NCBI GenBank assembly: GCA_018241265.1
Contig: JAFEEF010000064.1
Coordinates: 18,501 to 82,500, forward strand
DNA length: 64,000 nt
DNA from: Pseudomonadota bacterium
GTDB lineage: Bacteria; Pseudomonadota; Gammaproteobacteria; Burkholderiales; Burkholderiaceae_C
Direction of reading: 5' to 3'
Shown: piece after piece, positions 7,937 to 17,764 of the stretch
Layout: every line of letters starts with the position of its first letter
How positions within the stretch are numbered: the first letter of the stretch is position 1
Program-made: the position numbers and the translations under genes
Notes under the pieces: generated by a model
Told to the model about the DNA's origin: nothing
Database searches by the model: none
The model's input: only the letters and a program-made list of their open reading frames with translations

Positions 7937-9184
7937 ATGATGCCAGCAATGGATGTGTCGCGATCGATGAAGGCCACGCTGCGCGAGCGCGTCGCCGAGG
8001 GGCTGCAGGCCCTGCAGACGTGGCCGTGGCTGGACACCTGCACGACGCTCTACCAGCGCTTCCGCGAGGACCGCCTCGGCCTGACCGCGAGCAGCCTGAC
8101 CTTCACGACCCTGATCTCGCTGGTGCCGCTGCTCACCGTGATGCTCGCGGTGTTCACCGCGTTCCCGATGTTCGCGACCTTCCAGATCGCGCTGCAGAAG
8201 TACTTCCTGCAGATGCTGATCCCGGCGGCGATCGCCGATCCGGTGCTGAAGGCGCTGACGCAGTTCGCGACCAAGGCGAACCGGCTCGGCAGCGTCGGCC
8301 TCGTGGTGCTGGTGTTCTCGGCGATCGCGCTGATGCTGACGATCGACAAGACGCTCAACGGCATCTGGCGCGTGCGCACGCCCCGGCCGATCGCGCAACG
8401 CGTGCTCGTCTACTGGGCCGCGATGACGCTCGGCCCGCTGATGCTCGGCGTGAGCCTGACCTTGACGTCGTATGCGATCTCGGCCGGGCGCGGCGTGGTC
8501 AACGTGCTGCCGGGCGGCGTCGGCCTCTTGCTGTCGCTGCTCGAGTTCGCGCTGCTGGCGGCCGGCTTCGCCGGGCTGTTCCACTATGTTCCGAACACGC
8601 ATGTGCGCTGGCGGCATGCGATCGGCGGCGCGGTGTTCGCGGCGCTCGGCTTCGAGATCGCGAAGAAGCTGCTCGCCTGGTACCTGACCGAGGTGCCGAC
8701 CTATTCGATGGTCTACGGCGCGTTCGCGACCGTGCCGATCTTCCTCGTGTGGCTCTACGTCGGCTGGGTCGTGGTGCTGCTCGGCGCGGTGATCGCCGCC
8801 TACGCGCCCAGCCTGCGGATGCGCGTGAAGCGCTGGCCCGACACGCCGGGTGCGCGCTTGCAACTGACGATCGCGGTGCTGCGCGAACTCGAGCACTCGC
8901 GGCGCGCCCGCACGCCCGGCCTGAACGTCGATCAGCTGGCGGTCGCGCTGCACACCGACCCGCTGCAGATCGAGCCGGTGCTGGACGTGCTGACCGGGCT
9001 CGATTGGGTCGGCCGGCTCGACGAGGAGGGCAACCCGCGTCACGTGCTGCTGTGCGATCCCGCCGCCACGCCGGCCGCCGGCCTGCTCGCGCTGACGCTC
9101 GTCGAGCCGACACCGGCGCTGCAGGGCCTGTGGCACCGCGCCGGCTTCGACCGCCTGACCTTGCGCGAGCTGATGAGCGCCTGA
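7937..9184 (+). CDS. YihY family inner-membrane protein (UPF0761)
   Basis: About 415 residues with six hydrophobic segments in the first 290 residues and a soluble C-terminal winged-helix-like region. It carries the family pattern LTASSLTFTTLISLVPLLTV, LTIDKTLNGIWRV and YSMVYGAFATVPIFLVWLYVGW. The family was once misnamed ribonuclease BN; its role is still unclear. Several in-frame ATGs exist (7937, 7940, 7949, 7967) and none has a strong Shine-Dalgarno, so the start is uncertain; 7937 leaves only seven bases to the divergent gene. The stop abuts the stop of the convergent hydrolase with no gap. Confidence 0.88.
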   Translation: MMPAMDVSRSMKATLRERVAEGLQALQTWPWLDTCTTLYQRFREDRLGLTASSLTFTTLISLVPLLTVMLAVFTAFPMFATFQIALQKYFLQMLIPAAIADPVLKALTQFATKANRLGSVGLVVLVFSAIALMLTIDKTLNGIWRVRTPRPIAQRVLVYWAAMTLGPLMLGVSLTLTSYAISAGRGVVNVLPGGVGLLLSLLEFALLAAGFAGLFHYVPNTHVRWRHAIGGAVFAALGFEIAKKLLAWYLTEVPTYSMVYGAFATVPIFLVWLYVGWVVVLLGAVIAAYAPSLRMRVKRWPDTPGARLQLTIAVLRELEHSRRARTPGLNVDQLAVALHTDPLQIEPVLDVLTGLDWVGRLDEEGNPRHVLLCDPAATPAAGLLALTLVEPTPALQGLWHRAGFDRLTLRELMSA

Positions 9185-9997
9185 TCAGGCCAGCGCCTTG
9201 CGCAAGGCCGCGAGCAGCGCGTCGGGCACTTCGGTCATCAGCGCATGGCCGGCCGGCAGCAGCACCGTCTGCGCGCGCAGCGCGGCGGCAAGCTCGCGCG
9301 CCTGGCGCGGGCCGGTCATCTGGTCGCGTTCGCCGAGGACCAGCGTCGCAGGGCACTGCACCTGCGCGGCCGCTTCCAGGCCGTGCGCATAGCGGTCGCA
9401 GACGCCGAAGTCGTGATGGAACAGGTTGACCTCGCGCTGGCCGGCCTGGACGTGGCGCATCAGCGCGCGGTTGGCGCCATGCAGCCACGAGCCGGGACCG
9501 GGATGCGACGGCTTGGCGGCGTGGGTCGAATGCGAATAGCTGTTGACCATGTCGATGGCCGCCAGCGGACGGTCGCGCGCGGTGTCGAGCAGCGCTGCCG
9601 ACACCTTCATCGGGTAGGCGGTACCGACCATCACGAGCCGGGTCGCTCGCCCGGGCGCGCGCGCCGCGGCTTCGAGCGCGATCAGCGAACCCATGCTGTG
9701 GCCGACGAAGGCCCCCTGGGCGACACCGGCCGCGTCGAGCAGCGCGAGCGTCCAGTCGGCGGCGGCCTCGACGCTGTCCAGCGGCAGTCCGCCGCTGCGC
9801 GCATGGCCCGGCTCGTCGACCGCCAGTACGCCGTGACCATGATGCGCGAACCAGCGCGCCGCGAGCGTCCAGACGCTGTGGTCGTGCAGCGCGCCATGCA
9901 GGAACACGATGCACGGCAGGCTCGCATCGAACGGCTGGCCGCCGGTGTAGGCATAGGCGCGGCGCGGTCCTCGTGCGGTGACGACGTCGAGTTCCAT
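9185..9997 (-). CDS. Alpha/beta-fold hydrolase
   Basis: A 270-residue hydrolase with an oxyanion-side HGALHDHSVW segment, nucleophile elbow GHSMGS (Ser101), an acid in LGERDQM and a catalytic His in AGHALM. The size and motifs resemble esterase / haloperoxidase-type members. It overlaps the upstream metY stop by one base (TGATG), so the two are coupled. MetX, the homoserine acetyltransferase that would partner metY, is also an alpha/beta hydrolase but about 100 residues longer with a different elbow, so this is not MetX. The substrate is unknown. Confidence 0.85.
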   Translation of the reverse strand: MELDVVTARGPRRAYAYTGGQPFDASLPCIVFLHGALHDHSVWTLAARWFAHHGHGVLAVDEPGHARSGGLPLDSVEAAADWTLALLDAAGVAQGAFVGHSMGSLIALEAAARAPGRATRLVMVGTAYPMKVSAALLDTARDRPLAAIDMVNSYSHSTHAAKPSHPGPGSWLHGANRALMRHVQAGQREVNLFHHDFGVCDRYAHGLEAAAQVQCPATLVLGERDQMTGPRQARELAAALRAQTVLLPAGHALMTEVPDALLAALRKALA

Positions 9998-11298
9998 CAC
10001 GCCCCCGCTTTCGCCGCGACCTTGAGCGCGCGCTTCAGGTCGTCGATCAGGTCGTCCGGATCCTCCAGGCCGATCGACAGGCGGATCGTCCCGGGCGTGA
10101 TGCCGGCCTGCGCGAGTGCCGCGTCGTCCATCCGGAAGTGCGTCGTCGACGCCGGATGGATCACCAGCGAGCGGCAGTCGCCGACGTTGGCGAGGTGCGA
10201 GAAGATCTTCAGCGACTCGATGAACGCCTGGCCCTGCGCGCGCGTGCCCGCGAGGTCGAAGCTGAAGACCGAGCCGCAGCCGCGCGGCAGCAGGCGCTTG
10301 GCGAGCGCGTGGCCGGCATGCGTCTCGAGCTCCGGATAGCCGACCCGCGCGACCTGCGGCTGGCTCGCCAGGAAGCCGACCACCTTGCGCGTGTTGTCGA
10401 CGTGCCGCGCCATGCGCAGCGGCAAGGTCTCGATGCCCTGCAGGATCAGCCACGCGGTGTGCGGGCTCATGCTGGCGCCGAAATCGCGCAGGCCTTCGCG
10501 GCGGGCGCGCAGCAGGAACGCGCCGACCGGACTCTCCTCGGCGAACACCATGCCGTGGAAGCCTTCGTACGGCTCGGACAGCTCCGGGAAGCGTCCCGAT
10601 GCAGCCCAGTCGAAGGCGCCGCCGTCGACCAGCACGCCGCCGATCACGGTGCCGTGCCCGGACAGGAACTTGGTCGCCGAGTGGTAGACCAGATCGGCGC
10701 CATGGTCGAACGGCTTCATCAGCCACGGCGTCGTGAACGTGGAGTCGACGAGCAGCGGCAGCCCGTGCTCGTGCGCGATGGCCGAGATCGTCGGGATGTC
10801 GAGCACGTCGAGCCCCGGGTTGCCGAGCGTCTCGCCGAACAGGAGCCGCGTCTCGGGCCGGATCGCGGCGCGCCAGGCGTCGATGTCGCCGGGCCGCACG
10901 AAGGTCGTCGAGATGCCGAAGCGCGCCAGCGTGTAGTGCAGCAGGTTGTGCGAGCCGCCGTACAGCGCCGCCGAGGCGACGATGTGCGCGCCGGCGCCGG
11001 CCAGGGTCGCTATGGCCAGATGCAGCGCCGCCTGGCCGCTCGCCGTCGCGACCGCGCCGACGCCGCCTTCGAGCGCCGCGACGCGCTCTTCGAGTACCGC
11101 GTTGGTCGGATTCGAGATGCGGCTGTAGACGTGGCCCGGCCGCTCCATGTTGAACAGCGACGCGGCGTGCTCGCTGTTCTCGAACACGAACGACGTGCTG
11201 AGGTGGATGGGCACCGCACGCGCGCCGGTGGCCGGATCGGGCGCGGCGCCGGCGTGCAGCGCAAGGGTATCGAAGCCGGGATCGGCGCTACCGGGCAT
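9997..11298 (-). CDS. metY: O-acetylhomoserine aminocarboxypropyltransferase (sulfhydrylase)
   Basis: A 433-residue PLP enzyme of the Cys/Met metabolism family. It shows the YSRISNPT segment (residues 58–65), SGQAALHLA, an ETLGNPGL substrate loop, VDSTFTTPWLMKP and the PLP lysine in HSATKFLSGHG (Lys210). The length and a long insertion in residues 225–290 fit MetY rather than the ~390-residue cystathionine synthases/lyases. It would make homocysteine from O-acetylhomoserine and sulfide. ATG 11298 is chosen because the protein begins with the usual GFDTLALHAG region. It is divergent from a CBS-domain gene. Confidence 0.9.
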   Translation of the reverse strand: MPGSADPGFDTLALHAGAAPDPATGARAVPIHLSTSFVFENSEHAASLFNMERPGHVYSRISNPTNAVLEERVAALEGGVGAVATASGQAALHLAIATLAGAGAHIVASAALYGGSHNLLHYTLARFGISTTFVRPGDIDAWRAAIRPETRLLFGETLGNPGLDVLDIPTISAIAHEHGLPLLVDSTFTTPWLMKPFDHGADLVYHSATKFLSGHGTVIGGVLVDGGAFDWAASGRFPELSEPYEGFHGMVFAEESPVGAFLLRARREGLRDFGASMSPHTAWLILQGIETLPLRMARHVDNTRKVVGFLASQPQVARVGYPELETHAGHALAKRLLPRGCGSVFSFDLAGTRAQGQAFIESLKIFSHLANVGDCRSLVIHPASTTHFRMDDAALAQAGITPGTIRLSIGLEDPDDLIDDLKRALKVAAKAGA

Positions 11299-11358
11299 GG
11301 GGTCTCCGTGGGCGGCGGGGCAGGGCTCGCGAGTGTAGCCAGCGCGGCCTGGCGCCAT

Positions 11359-11378
11359 CTCCTCGTCGATTCGAGGAG
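11359..11378. promoter_or_regulatory. Inverted repeat between metY and CBS-protein gene
   Basis: CTCCTCG (11359–11365), six-base spacer, CGAGGAG (11372–11378): a perfect 7-bp inverted repeat in the 188-bp divergent gap. It could be an operator or leader hairpin. I see no SAM-riboswitch-like sequence. Confidence 0.35.
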
Positions 11379-11432
11379 CATCGACATGATGTAACGCAAG
11401 GAAAGCCCCGCGGGCGCCGTATCTCCCGGCTG

Positions 11433-11459
11433 TTGTCATTCCGGAATTCGGGCTATATT
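11433..11459 (+). promoter_or_regulatory. Probable sigma-70 promoter of CBS-protein gene
   Basis: TTGTCA (11433–11438), 15-base spacer, TATATT (11454–11459). The spacing is short but both hexamers are close to consensus, and the first base of the message would fall about 20 bases before the start codon at 11487. Confidence 0.5.
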
Positions 11460-11486
11460 GGCCTCGCACCCTGGAAGGAGAGTCCG

Positions 11487-11951
11487 ATGAAAGTCAGCGA
11501 CATCCTGCGCGTCAAGGGCGGCGCGCTGTTCTGCGCCACGTCGGACATGCGCCTGGCCGAGGCGGTGTCGACGATGGCCGAGCGCGACATCGGCTCGCTG
11601 GTCGTGATGGACCAGGGCGAAATGACCGGCATGCTGACGTTCCGCGAGGTGATCCAGGCGATCGTGCGCAACGGCGGGTCGCTCGGCGACCTGCAGGTCG
11701 GCAAGGTGATGGACGAAAAGCCGCTCACCTGCACGCCCGACACCGAGATCGACGAGGTGCGCCGCATGATGCTGGGCCGCCACGCCCGCTACATGCCGGT
11801 GATGGCGCAGCGCACGCTGATGGGCGTGATCTCGTTCTACGACGTCGCCAAGGCGGTGGTCGACGGCCAGGACTTCGAGAACCGCATGCTGAAGGCCTAC
11901 ATCCGCGACTGGCCGGTCGAGGAGCCGCGCGACGAGCAGACGTCGCCGTGA
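11487..11951 (+). CDS. CBS-domain pair protein
   Basis: A 154-residue protein consisting of two tandem CBS domains (about residues 8–62 and 74–130) with the usual ADIGSLVVMD-like and YMPVM-x(6)-GVISFYDV patterns. CBS pairs bind adenine nucleotides and act as energy or redox sensors. Standalone proteins of this kind are common in proteobacteria, but the partner here is unknown. GGAAGGAG lies 6–7 bases before ATG 11487. It may be cotranscribed with aroC, 131 bases downstream. Confidence 0.87.
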   Translation: MKVSDILRVKGGALFCATSDMRLAEAVSTMAERDIGSLVVMDQGEMTGMLTFREVIQAIVRNGGSLGDLQVGKVMDEKPLTCTPDTEIDEVRRMMLGRHARYMPVMAQRTLMGVISFYDVAKAVVDGQDFENRMLKAYIRDWPVEEPRDEQTSP

Positions 11952-12082
11952 CGCTCGCGAACGAGGCCGCCGTCCAGCCCGTGAACGGCGACGGCCTCCG
12001 TTAGAATCGACGCTCGCCGCGTCACCGCCACCGCCGCTACGGCGGTGGTCTCGTTTTCAGCCCTCCCGTCGACCTCCGCGCC

Positions 12083-13180
12083 ATGTCCGGCAGCACCCTC
12101 GGCCACCTGTTCCGCGTCACCAACTTCGGCGAAAGCCACGGCCCGGCGATCGGCTGCGTGATCGACGGCTGCCCGCCCGGCATGGCGCTGGCCGAGTCGG
12201 ACATCCAGCCCGAGCTCGACCGGCGCCGGCCGGGCACGTCGCGCCACGTCACGCAGCGCAACGAGCCCGACACGGTCGAGATCCTGTCGGGCGTGTTCGA
12301 GGGACAGACCACGGGCACCCCGATCTGCCTGCTGATCCGCAACACCGACCAGCGCAGCAAGGACTACGCGAACCTGCTCGATACGTTCCGTCCGGGCCAC
12401 GCCGACTACACCTACCTGCACAAGTACGGCCTGCGCGATCCGCGCGGCGGCGGGCGTGCGTCGGCGCGGCTGACCGCGCCGATGGTCGCGGCCGGCGCAG
12501 TGGCGCGCAAATGGCTGGCGCTTCATCACGGCGTCACGTTCGCCGGCCACATGACGCAGATCGGCGAGATCGAGATTCCGTTCGAGTCGCTGGAGCACGT
12601 GCCGCACAACCCGTTCTTCGCCGCCAACGCGACCGACATCCCGCGCCTCGAGGCCTACATGGACGACCTGCGCAAGGCCGGCGACAGCTGCGGCGCGCGC
12701 ATCCGCGTGATGGCGCGCGGCGTGCCGGTCGGCTGGGGCGAGCCGCTGTTCGACAAGCTCGATGCCGACATCGCCCACGCGATGATGGGCATCAACGCCG
12801 TCAAGGGCGTCGAGATCGGCAGCGGCTTTCGCGCGGTCGCCGAGCGCGGCACGACGCACGGCGACGAGCTGACGCCGGCGGGCTTCCGCACCAACCACGC
12901 CGGCGGCGTGCTCGGCGGCATCTCGACCGGCCAGGACATCACGGTCGAGATCGCGGTCAAGCCGACGAGCTCGATCCGCACGCCGCGCCAGTCGCTCGAC
13001 CTGCAGGGACAGCCGAAGATGGTCGAGACGCATGGCCGTCACGATCCTTGCGTCGGCATCCGCGCGACGCCGATCGCCGAGGCCCTGCTGGCGCTGGTGC
13101 TGATGGACCATGCGCTGCGCCACCGGGCGCAGTGCGGCGATGTCCGCGTCGCGATGCCGGCGATTCCGGGCCACGTCTGA
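12083..13180 (+). CDS. aroC: Chorismate synthase
   Basis: A 365-residue FMN-dependent enzyme converting EPSP to chorismate, the last shikimate-pathway step. Signatures seen are GNxxG-less start [19 protein letters not shown] (residues 5–23), [30 protein letters not shown] and the C-terminal [17 protein letters not shown]. The length is normal for the bacterial enzyme. The gene stands alone between the CBS-protein gene and the RND pump. Confidence 0.97.
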   Translation: MSGSTLGHLFRVTNFGESHGPAIGCVIDGCPPGMALAESDIQPELDRRRPGTSRHVTQRNEPDTVEILSGVFEGQTTGTPICLLIRNTDQRSKDYANLLDTFRPGHADYTYLHKYGLRDPRGGGRASARLTAPMVAAGAVARKWLALHHGVTFAGHMTQIGEIEIPFESLEHVPHNPFFAANATDIPRLEAYMDDLRKAGDSCGARIRVMARGVPVGWGEPLFDKLDADIAHAMMGINAVKGVEIGSGFRAVAERGTTHGDELTPAGFRTNHAGGVLGGISTGQDITVEIAVKPTSSIRTPRQSLDLQGQPKMVETHGRHDPCVGIRATPIAEALLALVLMDHALRHRAQCGDVRVAMPAIPGHV

Positions 13181-13184
13181 AAAA

Positions 13185-13211
13185 GGCGGAAAGTTCCGCA
13201 GTCTTTCCGCC
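13185..13211. terminator. Hairpin downstream of aroC
   Basis: A perfect 9-bp stem GGCGGAAAG / CTTTCCGCC with a 9-base loop starts five bases after the aroC stop. On the plus strand no T-run follows; the four A's (13181–13184) would make a T-tail only on the minus strand. It may be an mRNA 3′-end stabiliser or a factor-assisted terminator for aroC. Confidence 0.5.
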
Positions 13212-13324
13212 GCCGCTGCAGCCTGGCCCCGACAAACTGCATTCCGTCGCACGAGGGATGGACGCCTTGTAACTCGTCCCTACACTGCGCGGCGCACTGA
13301 ACGATAGAGAAGAAAGGACTTGCC

Positions 13325-14494
13325 ATGCGCAAGCTGTGGCTGGTGGGAGGCGTCGCCGTGGTGATCGCCGCGGGTGTCGCCTTCGGGGTGGTGTCGCGCG
13401 CCAAGAGCGGCGGCCCGTCCGCCGAAGCGAAGAAGCCCGCCGACGTGGCGCTCGAGTTCACGAACGGCGAGGTCGCGCATCCGAAGCTCCTGGCGCTGCC
13501 CGAGCACATCGAGTTCTCGGGCGCGCTGATGGCGCCGCGCACGGCGATCGTGCGCGCCAAGGCGTCGGGCACGCTGCTCGACCTGAAGGTGGCCGAGGGC
13601 AGCCGGGTCACTGCCGGCCAGCCGCTCGGCTCGATCGACCTGGCCGACCTGCAGAGCCGCGCCGCCGAGCGTTCGGCGATGGTCGACCAGGCGCAGGCCA
13701 AGCTCACCGAGGCGGAGCGCAGCTACAAGGCCAACGAGGATCTGGCAGGGCAGCACTTCATCTCGTCGACCGCGCTCGACACGTCGCGCGCGACGCTCGA
13801 CTCGGCACGCGCGCAGCTCAAGTCGGCGCAGGCGCAGCTCGACACGTCACGCGTCGGCATCCGCGACGCCGCGCTCGTCGCGCCGATCAACGGCGTGATC
13901 GGCAAGCGCAATGTCGTGCCGGGCGAGAAGGTCAGCGCCGAGCAGGAGCTGATGACCATCGTCGACCTGCGCTCGCTCGAACTGGCCGGCATCGTCGGCA
14001 CGCACCAGGTGTCGATGCTGCGGGCCGGACAACCGGTCGCGGTGCGCGTCGAAGGGCAGAGCTCGCCGGTCGTGGGTCGGATCGACCGGATCGCGCCGAC
14101 GGTCGAGCCGGGCACGCGCGGCATCCGCGTCGTCGTCGTGCTCGACAACCCGAAGGAGATCTACCGCGCCGGCCAGTACGCGAGCGCCGAGGTCGTGCTC
14201 GACGACCAGACGCAGCGGCTGACCTTGCCGGCGACCGCGGTCGGCCAGGAATCCGGCCAAGACTTCGTCTGGACCGTGGAGAAGGGCGCGCTGGTGCGCC
14301 GCATCGTCATCACCGGCCGGCGCGATCAGGCGACCAATCGCGTCGAGGTATCCAAGGGACTGTCGGCCGACATGGTCGTGCTGGCCGCCCGCTTCGACAA
14401 CCTGAAGGAAGGCACCGCTGCGAAGGTGGTGGCGCAGCGCGTCGCGCCGACGGCCTCGGCGGCCTCGTCGGCGCCGGCCGGCGAGCGCTCGTAA
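13325..14494 (+). CDS. RND efflux periplasmic adaptor (membrane fusion protein)
   Basis: A 389-residue MFP-family adaptor. It has an N-terminal signal/anchor helix (residues 4–22), a lipoyl/barrel-sandwich half around RAKASGTLLDLKVAEGSRVTAGQPL, a coiled-coil hairpin (about 110–180, AQAKLTEAERSY … LKSAQAQLDTS), the second lipoyl half DAALVAPINGVIGKRNVVPGE, and a beta-barrel domain. AAAGGA sits eight bases before ATG 13325. It pairs with the pump gene 43 bases downstream. No lipobox cysteine is seen. Confidence 0.92.
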   Translation: MRKLWLVGGVAVVIAAGVAFGVVSRAKSGGPSAEAKKPADVALEFTNGEVAHPKLLALPEHIEFSGALMAPRTAIVRAKASGTLLDLKVAEGSRVTAGQPLGSIDLADLQSRAAERSAMVDQAQAKLTEAERSYKANEDLAGQHFISSTALDTSRATLDSARAQLKSAQAQLDTSRVGIRDAALVAPINGVIGKRNVVPGEKVSAEQELMTIVDLRSLELAGIVGTHQVSMLRAGQPVAVRVEGQSSPVVGRIDRIAPTVEPGTRGIRVVVVLDNPKEIYRAGQYASAEVVLDDQTQRLTLPATAVGQESGQDFVWTVEKGALVRRIVITGRRDQATNRVEVSKGLSADMVVLAARFDNLKEGTAAKVVAQRVAPTASAASSAPAGERS

Positions 14495-14537
14495 GCCTTC
14501 CTCTCCTTCCTACGCAGCCGTCTTTCCGGGAGCCGCC

Positions 14538-17500
14538 ATGTGGTTCACGCGCGTCTCGATCAACAACCCGGTCTTCGCCACCATGGTCATGGTGGCGCTG
14601 TGCGTGCTGGGCCTGTTCTCCTATAGCCAGCTGCGCGTCGAGCGGCTGCCCGACATCTCGCCGCCGATCGTCTTCATCAGCATCGCCTATCCGGGCGCGT
14701 CGCCCGAGGCGATCGAGAGCGAGCTGACCCGTCCGCTCGAGCTGGCGCTGAACGGCATCGCCGGCGTCAAGATGATCCGCTCGAACACCTACGAAGGGCG
14801 GACCGAGACGGTGGTGGAGTTCCTGCTGTCGGCCGACATGGGGCGCGCGGTGCAGGACGTGCGCGACAAGGTCGCCGCGCTGCAGCCGAGCTTCGCGCAC
14901 GACGTCAAGCCGCCCTACATCGGCCGCTTCGACAACGACAACTCGCAGCCGACGGTGAACCTGTCGCTGCTCGGCCCGACCCGCAGCTCGCGCGAGCTGT
15001 CGTTCCTCGCCGACCAGGTGGTGCGCAAGCGCCTCGAGCGCGTCGGCGGCGTCGCGCGCGTCGACGTCGGCGGCCTGACGGTGCGCCAGGTCCGCATCGA
15101 CCTCGACCCGCAGCGCCTGCGCGCCTACCAGGTGACGCCGGCCGATGTCGCCGCGGCACTGCAGGCCGCCAACGCCGACATCCCGGTTGGCCTCTTGAGC
15201 GGCCTGAAGGCCGAGTCGCTGGTGCGCGTCGAAGGCAAGGTGCGCGACCCGAAGGCGTTCTCCGACGTCGTCGTGTCGTCGCGCGATGGCCTCGTCGTGC
15301 GGCTCGGCGACCTCGGCGAACTGGTCGAGCGCGAGCGCGAGCCCGACTCGCTGTCGCGCGTCGACGGCGTGCCGGCGATCTCGTTCCAGATCTACAAGCA
15401 GCAGGACGCCAACATCGTCGAGACCGGCGAGGGCATCAAGGAGGCCACCGAAGAGCTGCGCAAGAGCATGCCGCCCGGGGTCGAGCTCAAGCTCGTCTAT
15501 GCCGACAGCGACTGGGTGAAGGACTCGCTGTCGGGCGTCAAGCGCACGCTGGTCGAGGGCGCGCTGCTGACGGTCGCGATCGTGTTCCTGTTCCTGCACA
15601 GCTGGCGCAGCACGATCATCACCGGCCTGACCTTGCCGATCGCGGTGATCTCGTCGTTCATCGCGATCTACCTGTTCGGCTTCACGCTGAACTTCATGAC
15701 GATGATGGCGCTGTCGCTGTGCATCGGTCTCCTGATCGACGATGCGATCGTGGTGCGCGAGAACATCGTGCGCCACGTCGCGCTCGGCAAGGACCACCAT
15801 CGCGCCGCGCGCGAAGGCACCGACGAGATCGGCCTGGCGGTGATGGCGACGACCTTCGCGATCTGCGCGGTGTTCGTGCCCGTCGCATTCATGAAGGGCA
15901 TCACCGGCAAGTTCTTCTTCCCGTTCGGCGTCACCGTCGCGGTGGCGGTGCTGGTGAGCCTCTTCGTCAGCTTCACGCTCGACCCGATGCTGTCGAGCAT
16001 CTGGCCCGACCCGCCCACGAACCGCCTGGCACGCCTGCCGGTGCTCGGCCACCTGATGCGCGGCACCGATCGCGTGCTCGACGCGATGCACGCGATCTAC
16101 GAGCGGCTGATCCGCTGGATCTTCTCCGGCCGGCACTATCGCCTCTGGGTGCTGCCGAGCTTCGGCATCGTGACCGCGATCCGCGAGCGCCGGCTCTCGG
16201 CGCTGAAGCCGCGCATCGCGACGATCACCGCGCGCGGCATCGTGCTGTGGGCCGGCGTCGCGAGCTTCGTCGTCGCGATCATGCTCGCGCCCCTGGTCGG
16301 CACCGAGTTCATCCCCGACTCCGACAACAGCTACATCCAGCTCAACATCCGCATGCCGGTCGGCACCAGCCTGCAGCGCGGCAGCGACAAGATGCAGCAG
16401 ATCGAGGACCTGATCCGTCCGATGCCGGAAGTGCGCCTGATGTCGACGACGATCGGCGACAACGGCAACGGCAGCCGCAACACCGCGACGCTCAACCTCC
16501 AGCTCACGCCGCCGAGCGAGCGCAAGCGCAGCCAGAAGCAGGTCGAGGAGGCGATCCGCACGATGCTGAAGCCGATCCCCGGCATCCAGACCTCGCTCGG
16601 CGACCTGCCGATCTATGTCGCGCTGCTCGGCCCCGATCCGCAGGTGCTCGAGACCGAGGTCAAGCGGCTGGAAGAAAAGGTCAGCAAGGTCAAGGGCATC
16701 GCCGACTTGCAGACGTCGGTGCAGCCTGGCCTGCCGGCCTATGCGGTGCGTCTGAAGCCCGATGCGGCGCGCGAGCTCGGCATGACCGCGACGCAGCTCG
16801 CCGCGAGCCTGCGCACCTTCATCAACGGCGACGTCGCGACCTATTGGACCGCGCCCGACGGCGAGCAGGTCGAGGTCGAGCTGCGCCTGCCGCAGCCGAT
16901 GCGCGAGAGCGTCTCGCAGATCGACGACCTGCCGGTGGCCTACGCCAAGGACGGCTCGCCGATCGCGCTGTCGCGCGTCGCCGACATCGTGCCGGTGGTG
17001 AACCCCGACGTCATCAAGCGCCAGGACCTGCAGCGCCGCCAGGGACTCTACGCCGGCGCGTCGGGCCGGCCGAGCGGCGACGTCGGCGCCGACGTGCAGA
17101 AGATCGTCAAGGCGACGCAACTGCCGCCGGGGTATCGCTTCGACGTCGGCGGCCAGACCAAGGACCAGGAAGAAGCCTTCCAGGGCATCCTGATGGCGCT
17201 GGGCGCGGCGGTGCTGTTCATCTACATCGTGCTGGCATCGCAGTTCGCGAGCTTCGTGCAGCCGATCGCGATCATGGCGTCGCTGCCGCTCGCGCTGATC
17301 GGCGTGATGATCGCGCTGCTCGTCACCGGCTCGACCTTGAACCTGTTCTCGATGATCGGCCTCGTGATGCTGATGGGCCTGGTGACGAAGAACGCGATCC
17401 TGCTGGTCGACTTCGCGAACCACGGCCGCAAGGCGGGGCTGTCGGTGCCCGAAGCGCTGCTGCAGGCCGGCCTCGTGCGGATGCGCCCGATCATGATGAC

Positions 17501-17762
17501 GACCGCGGCGATGATCTTCGGCATGCTGCCGCTCGCGCTCGCGCTGTCGGACGGCGGCGAGATCCAGGCGCCGATGGGCCGCGCGATCATCGGCGGCGTG
17601 ATCACGTCGACGTTGCTGACGCTGGTGGTCGTGCCGGTGCTGTGGTCGTACCTGGTGCGCGACAAGAAGACCGCGGCCGCGCCGGCGGGGCTGCCGCAGC
17701 CGGCGCAGACGTCGGATGGCGGCGTGGCCGGCGGATTGCCGATGCCGGCTTCGAAGGATTGA
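14538..17762 (+). CDS. RND efflux pump permease (HAE-1/AcrB-like)
   Basis: A 1074-residue resistance-nodulation-division transporter. It starts with the typical [15 protein letters not shown] helix, followed by the porter domain, then TM2–6 (about residues 335–490), with the proton-relay aspartates in [15 protein letters not shown]. The second half repeats this layout and ends in [13 protein letters not shown] and a C-terminal Ala/Pro-rich tail. It exports small molecules with the adaptor upstream and an outer-membrane factor not encoded here. Substrate range is unknown. A secreted hydrolase gene follows after two bases. Confidence 0.95.
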   Translation: MWFTRVSINNPVFATMVMVALCVLGLFSYSQLRVERLPDISPPIVFISIAYPGASPEAIESELTRPLELALNGIAGVKMIRSNTYEGRTETVVEFLLSADMGRAVQDVRDKVAALQPSFAHDVKPPYIGRFDNDNSQPTVNLSLLGPTRSSRELSFLADQVVRKRLERVGGVARVDVGGLTVRQVRIDLDPQRLRAYQVTPADVAAALQAANADIPVGLLSGLKAESLVRVEGKVRDPKAFSDVVVSSRDGLVVRLGDLGELVEREREPDSLSRVDGVPAISFQIYKQQDANIVETGEGIKEATEELRKSMPPGVELKLVYADSDWVKDSLSGVKRTLVEGALLTVAIVFLFLHSWRSTIITGLTLPIAVISSFIAIYLFGFTLNFMTMMALSLCIGLLIDDAIVVRENIVRHVALGKDHHRAAREGTDEIGLAVMATTFAICAVFVPVAFMKGITGKFFFPFGVTVAVAVLVSLFVSFTLDPMLSSIWPDPPTNRLARLPVLGHLMRGTDRVLDAMHAIYERLIRWIFSGRHYRLWVLPSFGIVTAIRERRLSALKPRIATITARGIVLWAGVASFVVAIMLAPLVGTEFIPDSDNSYIQLNIRMPVGTSLQRGSDKMQQIEDLIRPMPEVRLMSTTIGDNGNGSRNTATLNLQLTPPSERKRSQKQVEEAIRTMLKPIPGIQTSLGDLPIYVALLGPDPQVLETEVKRLEEKVSKVKGIADLQTSVQPGLPAYAVRLKPDAARELGMTATQLAASLRTFINGDVATYWTAPDGEQVEVELRLPQPMRESVSQIDDLPVAYAKDGSPIALSRVADIVPVVNPDVIKRQDLQRRQGLYAGASGRPSGDVGADVQKIVKATQLPPGYRFDVGGQTKDQEEAFQGILMALGAAVLFIYIVLASQFASFVQPIAIMASLPLALIGVMIALLVTGSTLNLFSMIGLVMLMGLVTKNAILLVDFANHGRKAGLSVPEALLQAGLVRMRPIMMTTAAMIFGMLPLALALSDGGEIQAPMGRAIIGGVITSTLLTLVVVPVLWSYLVRDKKTAAAPAGLPQPAQTSDGGVAGGLPMPASKD

Positions 17763-17764
17763 GG

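Noticed and set aside
9185..9997. MetX (homoserine O-acetyltransferase) next to metY
   Set aside because: The protein is about 100 residues too short and has a GHSMGS elbow rather than the MetX type.
11299..11486. SAM riboswitch before metY
   Set aside because: None of the conserved elements are present; only a short inverted repeat is visible.
14310..17423. A 1037-codon open frame antisense to the RND pump
   Set aside because: His/Asp/Arg-rich shadow of a clearly coding pump gene.
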